This document shows positions 51,902 to 60,142 of a stretch of DNA of 64,000 nucleotides, one piece after another. Location: NCBI GenBank assembly GCA_964516135.1, contig CAZEWN010000017.1, positions 13,749 through 77,748 of the forward strand, read 5' to 3'. The notes under the pieces are model-generated. The model did not search any database and was not told the DNA's origin. It saw only the letters and a list, made by a program, of their open reading frames with translations. Each line of letters starts with the position of its first letter. Positions within the stretch are counted from its first letter, which is position 1. The position numbers and the translations under genes were made by a program. Source of the stretch: 34-65-8 sp964516135 (GTDB taxonomy: Bacteria; Pseudomonadota; Alphaproteobacteria; Sphingomonadales; Sphingomonadaceae).

Positions 51902-53074
51902 ATGAAAATTCAAGTCGATCTGAAGAGCCAGCTCCCCCACGCCGTCCTGCCCAAAACCACCGCGGACGAGTTCGCCCGGCAGGAGTTCGTCAAGAGCCTC
52001 AAGTTCCACCTCGCCAGCAAGGTCTCGGTCGGGAACAAGGACGCCTATGAAGGGCGTGCGCGTGACCGCTTCGAAAAGTCCGCGGGGCGCGAACCGCAGA
52101 CCGTCACCGAAATGCGCAAGGCGATGGGCGACGACCCCTATTTCCGGTTCTGGAGCGCGTTGCAGCGCAACAGCCAGGAAATGATGTGGAAGTCGGTACA
52201 ATTGCCGGTTGAACGCCAGCATGACGACCTGATCGGGCAGGGGCGGATCGATCAGCCGCTCGGTAGCCTGAGGCTCGATCCCGACATGGAAATTCCGCGC
52301 TATCATCGTGCGGTCGACATCCACTGCATGCCGGGTGGCTATCACACTGATTTCGCCGCCGATGACGTGGCCAACGGCGCAGTCTACGACCGTGCGGTAT
52401 ACATCTACGCAATGGGTCGGATGGGGCCGACCAACTCGGATATCGGCGATACCACGATCGCCTATCTCAAGCAGCACTATCCCGACTTCAAGCCGCGCCG
52501 CATCCTCGACATGGGGTGCACCGTGGGCCATTCGACGCTGCCCTATTGCGACGCCTATCCCGAAGCCGAGGTCCACGCGATCGACGTCGGGGCCCCGGTC
52601 CTGCGCTATGCCCACGCGCGGGCGGAATCGCTGGGCAAGGCGGTGCATTTCAGCCAGCAGAACGCGGAGAGCACCGACTTTCCCGACGGCCATTTCGACC
52701 TGATCGTCAGCCATATCCTGGTACACGAGACCAGCCACGCGGCGATCCGGCGGATCATGCGCGAATGCAACCGGCTGCTTGCCGATGGCGGGATCGTGAT
52801 CCACGCCGAAACGCCGCCCTATCGCGACCTGCCCGTCTACGACGCGTTCATGCTCGACTGGGACACGCGCAACAACAACGAGCCTTACTGGGGCGCGAGC
52901 CACGAACTCGCCGCGACCGAGATCGCGGCAGAAACCGGGTTCGATCCGGACAAGGCGTTCGAGGCTTATCAACCCAGTGCGTTCGAGGCGGCCGAGGCCA
53001 GACGGACAAAAGTGTTCCAGGGTGGCGACTTCGGCGGCGGCGGCGCCTGGTGGGTATGGGGCGCGCGCAAGTAA
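51902..53074 (+). CDS. Class I SAM-dependent methyltransferase with long N-terminal region
   Basis: A 390-residue methyltransferase. The Rossmann SAM-binding motif I is RILDMGCTVGHSTLPY (about 200-215), with the acidic motif II in EVHAIDVGAPVLRYA, then FDLIVSHILVHET. About 195 residues precede it, with no family I recognise (for example PQTVTEMRKAMGDDPYFRFW). Methyl transfer is confident; the acceptor is unknown. The start ATG has AGAGGAG upstream. It lies fourth in the TonB-receptor run, followed by a stable hairpin. Confidence 0.87.
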   Translation: MKIQVDLKSQLPHAVLPKTTADEFARQEFVKSLKFHLASKVSVGNKDAYEGRARDRFEKSAGREPQTVTEMRKAMGDDPYFRFWSALQRNSQEMMWKSVQLPVERQHDDLIGQGRIDQPLGSLRLDPDMEIPRYHRAVDIHCMPGGYHTDFAADDVANGAVYDRAVYIYAMGRMGPTNSDIGDTTIAYLKQHYPDFKPRRILDMGCTVGHSTLPYCDAYPEAEVHAIDVGAPVLRYAHARAESLGKAVHFSQQNAESTDFPDGHFDLIVSHILVHETSHAAIRRIMRECNRLLADGGIVIHAETPPYRDLPVYDAFMLDWDTRNNNEPYWGASHELAATEIAAETGFDPDKAFEAYQPSAFEAAEARRTKVFQGGDFGGGGAWWVWGARK

Positions 53075-53087
53075 CGGTCATGAGGGA

Positions 53088-53111
53088 GAGGGCGGCGTTC
53101 GCGCCGCCCTC
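53088..53111 (+). terminator. UUCG-capped hairpin after the methyltransferase gene
   Basis: A perfect 10-bp GC stem GAGGGCGGCG / CGCCGCCCTC closed by a TTCG tetraloop, a very stable RNA hairpin. No T run follows (AACATGCC), so it may stabilise the upstream mRNA or partly terminate before the small gene at 53139 rather than act as a classical terminator. Confidence 0.6.
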
Positions 53112-53138
53112 AACATGCCAATCGAGGACTGATCGACG

Positions 53139-53507
53139 ATGAGCGACGACAACCGGCTGCAACTGAAGGCCAAGGGCGAACGCCCGCAATATTTCGAGGA
53201 TCCGGCGATCGACAAGGTGCTGTCGATCACAATGGCGCTGGCGGGCGAAACCGCAGTGCTGCACGACCGCGTCGACACGATCGAACGGTTGCTCGAGGCT
53301 GGCGTCCCGCTAACCCGCGCGGCCATCGACGACTATCAGCCGGACGAGGGGGTGCGGGAGGAGCGCGACGCCTGGCGTGACCGGTTCCTCGACAACGTCC
53401 TGCGTATCGTCCACCAGGAACGCGAGGAACTGGCCCGCAAGGCGGCCGACAAGGTGCCCTATGACGAAGCCATCCGGCTGGTCGAGGCGCCCGCCGACAT
53501 AATGTGA
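53139..53507 (+). CDS. Conserved hypothetical, helical protein
   Basis: A 122-residue, charged, mainly helical soluble protein that I do not recognise. It starts MSDDNRLQLKAKGERPQYFEDPAID, contains a potential coiled-coil region around LAGETAVLHDRVDTIERLLEAG, and ends EAIRLVEAPADIM. It follows the methyltransferase after a UUCG-capped hairpin, so it may belong to the same transcript, and it precedes the formate dehydrogenase operon by 161 bp. Function is unknown. Confidence 0.65.
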   Translation: MSDDNRLQLKAKGERPQYFEDPAIDKVLSITMALAGETAVLHDRVDTIERLLEAGVPLTRAAIDDYQPDEGVREERDAWRDRFLDNVLRIVHQEREELARKAADKVPYDEAIRLVEAPADIM

Positions 53508-53668
53508 ACACGGCGAACGTCGACAGGATGGATGCGGCCTGATCGGCGGGCTTTCGCCGGGCGGGGACATGGCGTAGTCTGACAGCCCGACCGTGTCGCA
53601 TACGGGCGCACCACCAGGCCCGGGTCGCGAAGCCGGCACGCTCGCGTCACGGACAAAGGTCAAGCTGC

Positions 53669-54136
53669 ATGGCGCCCGAGGATGCATTGCCGGTGATCAA
53701 GGATTGGGTCGCCCGCCATGGCGCCGGCCGTGATCAACTGCTGCCGATGTTGCACGCGGTCCAGCACGCGGCCGGGCATATCGACGATAGGGTTGTGCCG
53801 ATGATCGCGGCGGCACTGAACCTGTCGCGCGCCGACGTGCACGGGGTCGTCACCTTCTATCACGACTTTCGGCGCCGCCCGGCCGGGCGGCACGTGGTAA
53901 TGCTGTGTCGCGCGGAGAGCTGTCAGGCGCGCGGGGGAGCCGCGATTGAGGAAGCGGCGGTCAGGGTGCTGGGGGTGCCCATGGGCGGCACGCGCCCCGA
54001 CGGACGGGTCAGCCTTGAGCCAGTCTATTGCCTCGGATTGTGCGCGATTGGCCCCAATGCCCTGGTCGACGGGCGACCAGTCGCGCGAATCGACGAGTCT
54101 GTACTCGATCGCATTGCTGACGGGATCGGAGCATGA
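53669..54136 (+). CDS. fdsG: NAD-dependent formate dehydrogenase gamma subunit
   Basis: NuoE-like [2Fe-2S] electron-transfer subunit, 155 residues. The cluster ligands are Cys80, Cys85, Cys121 and Cys125 (LCRAESC and YCLGLC), matching the NuoE/FdsG pattern. It delivers electrons with FdsB from the formate-oxidising FdsA to NAD+. ATG 53669 is preceded by AAAGG. It is the first gene of the fds operon and overlaps fdsB by 4 bp; the 161 bp upstream should hold its promoter. Confidence 0.9.
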   Translation: MAPEDALPVIKDWVARHGAGRDQLLPMLHAVQHAAGHIDDRVVPMIAAALNLSRADVHGVVTFYHDFRRRPAGRHVVMLCRAESCQARGGAAIEEAAVRVLGVPMGGTRPDGRVSLEPVYCLGLCAIGPNALVDGRPVARIDESVLDRIADGIGA

Positions 54137-55707
54137 GGCGCGTGTTCATCAGCCGGGACATGGCGTCGGTCGCGCTAGGCGCAGACGATGTCGCCCATGC
54201 GTTCGCGGAGGCGGGTTGCGAGGTCGTGCGCACAGGGTCGCGCGGACTGTTCGCGATCGAGCCTCTTGTCGAGATCGAGGTCGACCAGGGCCGGGTCGGT
54301 TACGGCCCGGTGTCGCCCGGCGACGTCGAGGCGGTTCTCGGCGGCAGGCATCCCCGTCGGCTCGGCGATGTCGCGGCCCTGCCGTTTTTCGCGCGGCAGC
54401 AGCGTGTCACGTTCGCGCGTTGCGGGGTGGTCGATCCGCTCGGCCTAGCCGATTACGCCGCGCACGCTGGCTGGGCCGGCCTCGCCGTGGCCCGATCTGC
54501 CACCCGCCAGGCGGTGGTCGACGCGATCAAGGCCAGCGGGCTGCGCGGCCGTGGCGGCGCGGGCTTTCCCACCGGCATCAAATGGCAGACCGTCCTCGAT
54601 GCTCCGGATGGGCCAAAGTATGTCGTGTGCAACGCCGACGAGGGCGACAGCGGGACTTTCGCAGACCGTATGCTGATGGAGGGGGACCCCTTCTGCCTGA
54701 TCGAAGGCATGGCGATCGCGGCGCACGCCGTCGGCGCAGACCATGGGTATGTCTACATTCGCAGCGAGTATCCTTTCGCGGTCGACACGATGCGTGCGGC
54801 GATCGAACTTTCGGCCAGCCATATTGCACCGTTCACACTCGAAGTCCGTGTCGGGGCTGGAGCTTATGTCTGCGGCGAAGAGACCGCGCTGCTGGACAGC
54901 GTCGAGGGCAAACGCGGCCAGGTACGGGCGAAGCCGCCGCTGCCAGCGATCGCGGGATTGTTCGGTCGGCCGACGGTCATCAACAATGTGCTCAGCCTGG
55001 CCGCGGTGCCCTTCATCCTCTCCCATGGGCCCGAGGCCTACGCAGACATTGGTTTCGGTCGCTCGCGCGGGACGATGCCCATCCAACTGGCGGGCAATGT
55101 GCGGAACGGCGGACTGTTCGAGGTCGGGTTTGGCATCACGCTGGATGAACTGGTGAACGACATTGGCGGCGGAACGCACAGCGGGCGTCCAGTGCGCGCA
55201 GTGCAGGTGGGCGGGCCTCTCGGTGCCTATTTCCCACCGTCCATGTTTCACTTGCCGTTCGATTACGAGGCATTCGCGGAGGCAGGCGGATTGATCGGGC
55301 ATGCGGGGATCACGGTGTTCGACGATCGCGTGGACATGGCGCGCATGGCTCGCTTTGCGATGGAATTCTGCGCGGTGGAAAGCTGCGGGAAATGCACCCC
55401 GTGCCGGATCGGGGCGACGCGTGGGGTCGAGATCATTGATCGCGTTATCGGCGCGCGGGAAGGCAAAGCTGGGAAATCGCCTCGGATTCCTGTTCAGCTC
55501 GACAAGGCTTTGCACTCGCGCGCGTCCGCCCGCATCGACGCAAGCGCCACCGGGCAGATCGAACTGTTGCGCGATCTGTGCGACACCATGAGGCATGGCT
55601 CGTTATGCGCGCTGGGCGGCTTCACGCCCTATCCGGTGCTCAGCGCGCTGGATCATTTTCCTGAGGATTTCGGCGTGCCCGCGCACGTGGTGGTAGCGGC
55701 GGAGTAG
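54133..55707 (+). CDS. fdsB: NAD-dependent formate dehydrogenase beta subunit
   Basis: NuoF-like flavoprotein subunit that reduces NAD+, 524 residues. The FMN/NAD site is GRGGAGFPTGIKWQTV with NADEGDSGTFADR and YVCGEETALLDSVEGKRG; the [4Fe-4S] ligands include SCGKCTPCRIGATRG (about 416-430). An N-terminal thioredoxin-like part precedes the NuoF core, as in FdsB. It overlaps fdsG by 4 bp and lies 4 bp before fdsA. Confidence 0.94.
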   Translation: MRRVFISRDMASVALGADDVAHAFAEAGCEVVRTGSRGLFAIEPLVEIEVDQGRVGYGPVSPGDVEAVLGGRHPRRLGDVAALPFFARQQRVTFARCGVVDPLGLADYAAHAGWAGLAVARSATRQAVVDAIKASGLRGRGGAGFPTGIKWQTVLDAPDGPKYVVCNADEGDSGTFADRMLMEGDPFCLIEGMAIAAHAVGADHGYVYIRSEYPFAVDTMRAAIELSASHIAPFTLEVRVGAGAYVCGEETALLDSVEGKRGQVRAKPPLPAIAGLFGRPTVINNVLSLAAVPFILSHGPEAYADIGFGRSRGTMPIQLAGNVRNGGLFEVGFGITLDELVNDIGGGTHSGRPVRAVQVGGPLGAYFPPSMFHLPFDYEAFAEAGGLIGHAGITVFDDRVDMARMARFAMEFCAVESCGKCTPCRIGATRGVEIIDRVIGAREGKAGKSPRIPVQLDKALHSRASARIDASATGQIELLRDLCDTMRHGSLCALGGFTPYPVLSALDHFPEDFGVPAHVVVAAE

Positions 55708-55711
55708 CGGC

Positions 55712-58558
55712 ATGACATTCACGCGCGAGCCCGATCATGGCACACCCCCGCCGCCGGCAACGGGCGAAACTGTAACGCTGACGATCGACGGTGAACGCGT
55801 GACGTCCGCGCAAGGCACGTCAATCATGCGCGCGGCATCCTTGGCCGGCACCGCTATCCCCAGGCTGTGCGCGAGTGACAGTCTCGAAAGCTTTGGCTCC
55901 TGCCGACTTTGCCTCGTCGAGATCGAGGGGCGCGCGGGCTATCCCGCATCCTGCACGACTCCGATCGCCGAAGGTATGGTGGTCCGCACCCAGACCGATC
56001 GGCTCAAGAAGCTGCGCCGGGGCGTGATGGAGCTATATGTCTCCGACCATCCGCTCGACTGCCTTACCTGTCCGGCCAACGGCGATTGCGAATTGCAGGA
56101 TCAGGCCGGGGCCGTGGGCCTTCGCGATGTGCGATATGCCTATGGCGGTGCGACCAACATGGGCCAGGTCAGGGACCAGTCGAACCCGTATTTCGACTTC
56201 GACCCGTCGAAATGCATTGCCTGCTCGCGCTGTGTTCGCGCGTGCGACGAAGTGCAGGGAACATTCGCCCTGACGATGGAGGGGCGCGGGTTCGACACCA
56301 GGGTCAGTCCGAGCCAGGGCGACGATTTTCTTTCATCCGAATGTGTATCGTGCGGCGCGTGCGTCCAGGCGTGCCCGACCGCGACACTGATCGAGAAAAA
56401 GGTTGGCGAGATCGGCACCCCCGACCGGGCGGTTGTCACCACGTGCGCCTATTGCGGAGTCGGCTGCACGTTTCGCGCCGAGATGCGGGGCGAGGAACTG
56501 GTCCGGATGGTGCCGTGGAAGGATGGCAAGGCAAACCGTGGGCACAGCTGCGTCAAGGGGCGATTTGCCTGGGGTTATGCCAAGCACCGGGACCGCATCC
56601 TGACCCCGATGGTTCGTTCGCACGTCTCCGAACCCTGGCGCGAGGTCAGCTGGGACGAGGCAATTGCGCACACGGCACGCGAGTTCCGCCGCATCCAGGA
56701 CGCTTACGGCACGCGTGCGATTGGCGGGATCACGTCGAGCCGATGCACCAACGAGGAAACATTTCTGGTGCAGAAAATGATCCGGCAGGGGTTCGGCAAC
56801 AACAATGTCGACACCTGCGCGCGTGTCTGCCACTCGCCAACCGGATACGGGCTGAAGACGACGCTCGGCACGTCGGCCGGGACGCAGGATTTCGACAGCG
56901 TGATGCAGTCCGATGTTATCCTGGTCATCGGTGCGAACCCGACCGATGGACACCCGGTTTTCGCGAGCCGCATGAAGCGGCGGCTGCGGCAAGGCGCCAA
57001 ACTGATCATCATCGACCCGCGCCGCATCGACCTTGTCAAATCGCCGCATGTCGAGGCAGATTATCACCTGCCATTGCGGCCCGGAACGAATGTTGCCGTA
57101 CTGACCGCAATGGCAAACGTGATCGTTACCGAGCGGCTTTGCGACGAGGCCTTCATTCGCCAGCGCTGTGACTGGGACGAGTTCGAGGACTGGGCTGCCT
57201 TCGTATCGGAAGCCGCCCGATCGCCTGAAGCCACCGCGCCGTTGACTGGCGTTCCCGCCGAGGTGGTGCGTGCGGCCGCGCGGCTCTATGCGACCGGGGG
57301 CAATGCGGCGATCTACTATGGTCTCGGGGTCACCGAACACAGCCAGGGCAGTTCGACCGTGATGGCGATCGCGAACCTGGCGATGGCGACAGGCAACGTG
57401 GGTCGCGAAGGGGTCGGGATCAATCCGCTGCGCGGCCAGAACAACGTCCAGGGCGCTTGCGACATGGGCAGCTTCCCGCATGAATTTTCTGGTTATCGCC
57501 ATGTCTCCGACGATGGCGCCCGCGCCATGTTCGAAACGGCTTGGGGCGTGAAGCTGGACCACGAACCAGGGCTGCGGATCCCGAACATGCTCGACGCGGC
57601 GACCGATGGCGATTTCAAGGCGTTGTTCGTGCAGGGGGAGGACATCCTCCAGTCCGACCCCAACACCCACCATGTTGCCGCGGGGCTGGCCGCGATGGAA
57701 TGCGTGGTCGTGCACGATCTATTCCTCAACGAAACAGCCAATTACGCGCATGTCTTCCTGCCCGGCTCCACGTTCCTGGAGAAAGACGGGACCTTCACCA
57801 ACGCGGAGCGTCGCATCCAGCGGGTTCGCAAGGTGATGGCTCCGCTGAATGGCCATGCCGACTGGGAAATCGTGCAGTTGCTCGCGCGTGCCCTGGGGCT
57901 CGACTGGGACTACGCCCATCCGGCAGAGATCATGGACGAGATTGCCGCGCTCACTCCCACTTTTGCCGGGGTCAGCTACGCTCGCCTGGATGAACACGGC
58001 TCGCTGCAATGGCCGGTCAACGATGCCGCGCCAGATGGTACGCCCACCATGCACATCGGCGGTTTCGTGCGGGGGAAGGGCAAGTTCGTGGTTACCGATT
58101 ATGTCGCCACTGACGAGAAGACCGGACCTCGTTTTCCGCTTCTGCTCACCACCGGGCGTATTCTCAGCCAATACAATGTTGGCGCGCAGACCCGGCGGAC
58201 GGCGAATTCCACCTGGCATGCGGAGGATCGGCTGGAAATCCATCCGCTCGACGCCGAGAACCGCGGCGTAAGGGACGGCGACTGGGTGAGTTTGCGGAGC
58301 CGCGCGGGCGAGACGACGCTGCGGGCATTGGTCACGGAGCGCGTGGCCCCCGGGGTCGTTTACACGACCTTCCACCACCCCGATACGCAGGCAAACGTCA
58401 TCACCACCGACTATTCCGACTGGGCGACCAACTGCCCCGAATACAAGGTGACGGCTGTCCAGGTCGGTCTGTCGAATGGCCCTTCCCAATGGCAGGAGGG
58501 TTACGCCGCGCAGGCCCGGCAAAGCCGCCGCATTGTTGCGGCCGAGCCAGCTGAGTGA
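55712..58558 (+). CDS. fdsA: NAD-dependent formate dehydrogenase alpha subunit (Mo-bis-PGD)
   Basis: Catalytic subunit oxidising formate to CO2, 948 residues. An N-terminal NuoG-like part carries a [2Fe-2S] site (SFGSCRLC), HPLDCLTCPANGDCE, and 2x[4Fe-4S] ferredoxin motifs (CIACSRCVRAC; CVSCGACVQAC). The molybdopterin domain has AYCGVGCTFRAEM (about 246) and the active-site motif NVDTCARVCHSPT, in which Cys373 occupies the Sec/Cys ligand position, so this is a Cys enzyme. The C-terminal MGD-binding region ends normally. The stop overlaps fdsD. Confidence 0.96.
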   Translation: MTFTREPDHGTPPPPATGETVTLTIDGERVTSAQGTSIMRAASLAGTAIPRLCASDSLESFGSCRLCLVEIEGRAGYPASCTTPIAEGMVVRTQTDRLKKLRRGVMELYVSDHPLDCLTCPANGDCELQDQAGAVGLRDVRYAYGGATNMGQVRDQSNPYFDFDPSKCIACSRCVRACDEVQGTFALTMEGRGFDTRVSPSQGDDFLSSECVSCGACVQACPTATLIEKKVGEIGTPDRAVVTTCAYCGVGCTFRAEMRGEELVRMVPWKDGKANRGHSCVKGRFAWGYAKHRDRILTPMVRSHVSEPWREVSWDEAIAHTAREFRRIQDAYGTRAIGGITSSRCTNEETFLVQKMIRQGFGNNNVDTCARVCHSPTGYGLKTTLGTSAGTQDFDSVMQSDVILVIGANPTDGHPVFASRMKRRLRQGAKLIIIDPRRIDLVKSPHVEADYHLPLRPGTNVAVLTAMANVIVTERLCDEAFIRQRCDWDEFEDWAAFVSEAARSPEATAPLTGVPAEVVRAAARLYATGGNAAIYYGLGVTEHSQGSSTVMAIANLAMATGNVGREGVGINPLRGQNNVQGACDMGSFPHEFSGYRHVSDDGARAMFETAWGVKLDHEPGLRIPNMLDAATDGDFKALFVQGEDILQSDPNTHHVAAGLAAMECVVVHDLFLNETANYAHVFLPGSTFLEKDGTFTNAERRIQRVRKVMAPLNGHADWEIVQLLARALGLDWDYAHPAEIMDEIAALTPTFAGVSYARLDEHGSLQWPVNDAAPDGTPTMHIGGFVRGKGKFVVTDYVATDEKTGPRFPLLLTTGRILSQYNVGAQTRRTANSTWHAEDRLEIHPLDAENRGVRDGDWVSLRSRAGETTLRALVTERVAPGVVYTTFHHPDTQANVITTDYSDWATNCPEYKVTAVQVGLSNGPSQWQEGYAAQARQSRRIVAAEPAE

Positions 58559-58800
58559 GCGTGGATGGCGATCAGCCCGGCGTGATGTCGACCGGGGAGC
58601 GGCTGGTCTACATGGCCAACCAGATCGCGCGCAATTTCGCCGCGGAGGGAGAGGATCGCGCCGCAGCCATGGTGGCGGATCATATCCAACTCTACTGGCA
58701 TCCCAGAATGCGCGCCCGCATCGCCAGTCTGGCAATCGAGCAACCCGGGGCGCTCTCCCCGATCGCAGCGCGGGCCATCGCGCGGATCGGCGGAAGTTGA
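58555..58800 (+). CDS. fdsD: Formate dehydrogenase delta subunit
   Basis: Small accessory/structural subunit of the soluble formate dehydrogenase, 81 residues. The middle matches FdsD: LVYMANQIARNFAAEGEDRAAAMVADHIQLYWHPRMR. The GTG start overlaps the fdsA stop by 4 bp (GTGA). It lies between fdsA and fdhD as in other FdsGBA operons. Confidence 0.9.
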   Translation: MSVDGDQPGVMSTGERLVYMANQIARNFAAEGEDRAAAMVADHIQLYWHPRMRARIASLAIEQPGALSPIAARAIARIGGS

Positions 58801-59576
58801 GCCGCTCCGCCGCAGCGCCGTATCCCTTCATCCGCGTCACGGGTGATGGCGATCGCAGCGTGATCGAGCGCGGTCTGGCGGAGGAGATCCCGGTCGCACT
58901 GGAATTCAACGGCATGGGGTATGCGGTGTTGATGGCAACCCCCGAAGATTTGCAGGATCTGGTTGCGGGGTTCCTCGTGGCTGAACGGTTGCAGCGGATG
59001 TCGGAGGCGCCCCCCGAAGTGGCGCTACATCCCATCGAAGGCGGCATTGTCGCACGTGCGAACCTGTCGGAGGAATGCGCGCGCGGGCTCCTGGACCGGG
59101 TCCGGCACCGCACCACGGATTCATCTTGCGGGCTATGCGGCATCGAGAGCGTCGAGCAGGCAATGCGGACTCTGCCTCAGGTTCGCGGCGATTGTCTGGC
59201 GGACGATGCCGCTGTCTTCGCGGCATTGGCGGGATTGGATGCACACCAGCATCTCAACCGCGAAACCGGCGCGGCACACGCAGCGGCGCTGGTCGCGCCC
59301 GATGGAGACATTCGGCTGGTGCGCGAGGATGTGGGGCGGCACAATGCCTTCGACAAACTGATCGGCGCGATGCGGCGGATGGAGCTGGGATGGGACGGCG
59401 GCTTCGCACTGTTGTCGTCGCGCTGCTCCTACGAACTGGTCGAGAAGGCGGCGCTGTCCGATTGTCCCCTTTTGGTCACGATTTCCGCCCCAACCGCGCT
59501 GGCAGTCGCCCGGGCCAAGACGTGCGGGCTGCGGTTGCGCGTTCTCGCCCGGCGCGATGCAATGCTGGCGCTGTGA
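58797..59576 (+). CDS. fdhD: Sulfurtransferase FdhD for formate dehydrogenase
   Basis: FdhD delivers sulfur to the Mo-bis-PGD cofactor of formate dehydrogenase; 259 residues. It shows LVAGFLVAERL, the conserved cysteine loop SSCGLCGIES near residues 109-118 (the two cysteines needed for sulfur transfer), and VREDVGRHNAFDKLIG. The start is a TTG overlapping the fdsD stop (TTGA), since no ATG or GTG lies in range; this gives MSRSAAAPYPF. The stop overlaps mobA by 1 bp. Confidence 0.93.
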   Translation: MSRSAAAPYPFIRVTGDGDRSVIERGLAEEIPVALEFNGMGYAVLMATPEDLQDLVAGFLVAERLQRMSEAPPEVALHPIEGGIVARANLSEECARGLLDRVRHRTTDSSCGLCGIESVEQAMRTLPQVRGDCLADDAAVFAALAGLDAHQHLNRETGAAHAAALVAPDGDIRLVREDVGRHNAFDKLIGAMRRMELGWDGGFALLSSRCSYELVEKAALSDCPLLVTISAPTALAVARAKTCGLRLRVLARRDAMLAL

Positions 59577-60106
59577 TGAGCGCCCGCCCGATTGCCGGGT
59601 TGGTGCTCGCGGGGGGCGCTTCGCGCCGCTTTGGAAGCGACAAGGCATTGGCGGTTTACCGGGGACAAACGCTGCTCGACTGGGCGTTCGCCGCGGTCGA
59701 AACGCGCTGCGCGGCAGTTTTCTTGGCGGGTCGCGAGCATCGCCGCGCCATCGCGGTGAACGACCAACCTGGTCCGGACATGGGCCCGCTGGGCGGAATC
59801 TGCGGCGGGCTGTTCGCGGCGCGGCGGCGTGGGTTCAGCCATGTGCTTTCGGTACCGTGCGACACGCCAGCGCTACCCGGTTCCTTGCTGGACAGACTGA
59901 TCGGGATGCGTGACGGGGGTTATGTCGCCGTGTGCCCGGTCATCGCGCTGTGGCCCACATCGCTGGCCGATCACCTCGATGATCATCTCCGCTCCGGCAG
60001 GCCGCGCGCGGTCCAAGCGTGGGCAGTGGCGGCCGGCATCACGCCGCTGGCGTGGGACGCGCCGGTCGTCAATATCAACCACCCTTGCGATCTTCCGCCC
60101 TGTTAG
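59576..60106 (+). CDS. mobA: Molybdenum cofactor guanylyltransferase
   Basis: MobA attaches GMP to molybdopterin to make the guanine-dinucleotide cofactor of FdsA; 176 residues. The nucleotide-binding signature GLVLAGGASRRFGSDKAL (about 8-25) and GPLGGICGGLFAA are diagnostic, as is VPCDTPALPGSLL. The ATG overlaps the fdhD stop (TGATG), so Mo-cofactor completion is coupled to formate dehydrogenase production. Its last 200 bp and the convergent LysR gene are separated by 27 bp. Confidence 0.93.
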   Translation: MSARPIAGLVLAGGASRRFGSDKALAVYRGQTLLDWAFAAVETRCAAVFLAGREHRRAIAVNDQPGPDMGPLGGICGGLFAARRRGFSHVLSVPCDTPALPGSLLDRLIGMRDGGYVAVCPVIALWPTSLADHLDDHLRSGRPRAVQAWAVAAGITPLAWDAPVVNINHPCDLPPC

Positions 60107-60109
60107 TGG

Positions 60110-60142
60110 CCCGCATGGGTCAGCTCGGCGCTCTCATGCGGG
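60110..60142. terminator. Possible shared hairpin between mobA and the LysR gene
   Basis: An 8-bp perfect inverted repeat CCCGCATG ... CATGCGGG with a 17-nt loop covers the gap between convergent mobA and the LysR-type gene, overlapping the latter's last codons. No T run; the assignment as a bidirectional terminator is weak. Confidence 0.3.

Noticed and set aside
56810..56835. Selenocysteine codon in the formate dehydrogenase alpha subunit
   Set aside because: The active-site position reads TGC (Cys373) in CARVCHSP, not TGA, so no Sec insertion is needed.
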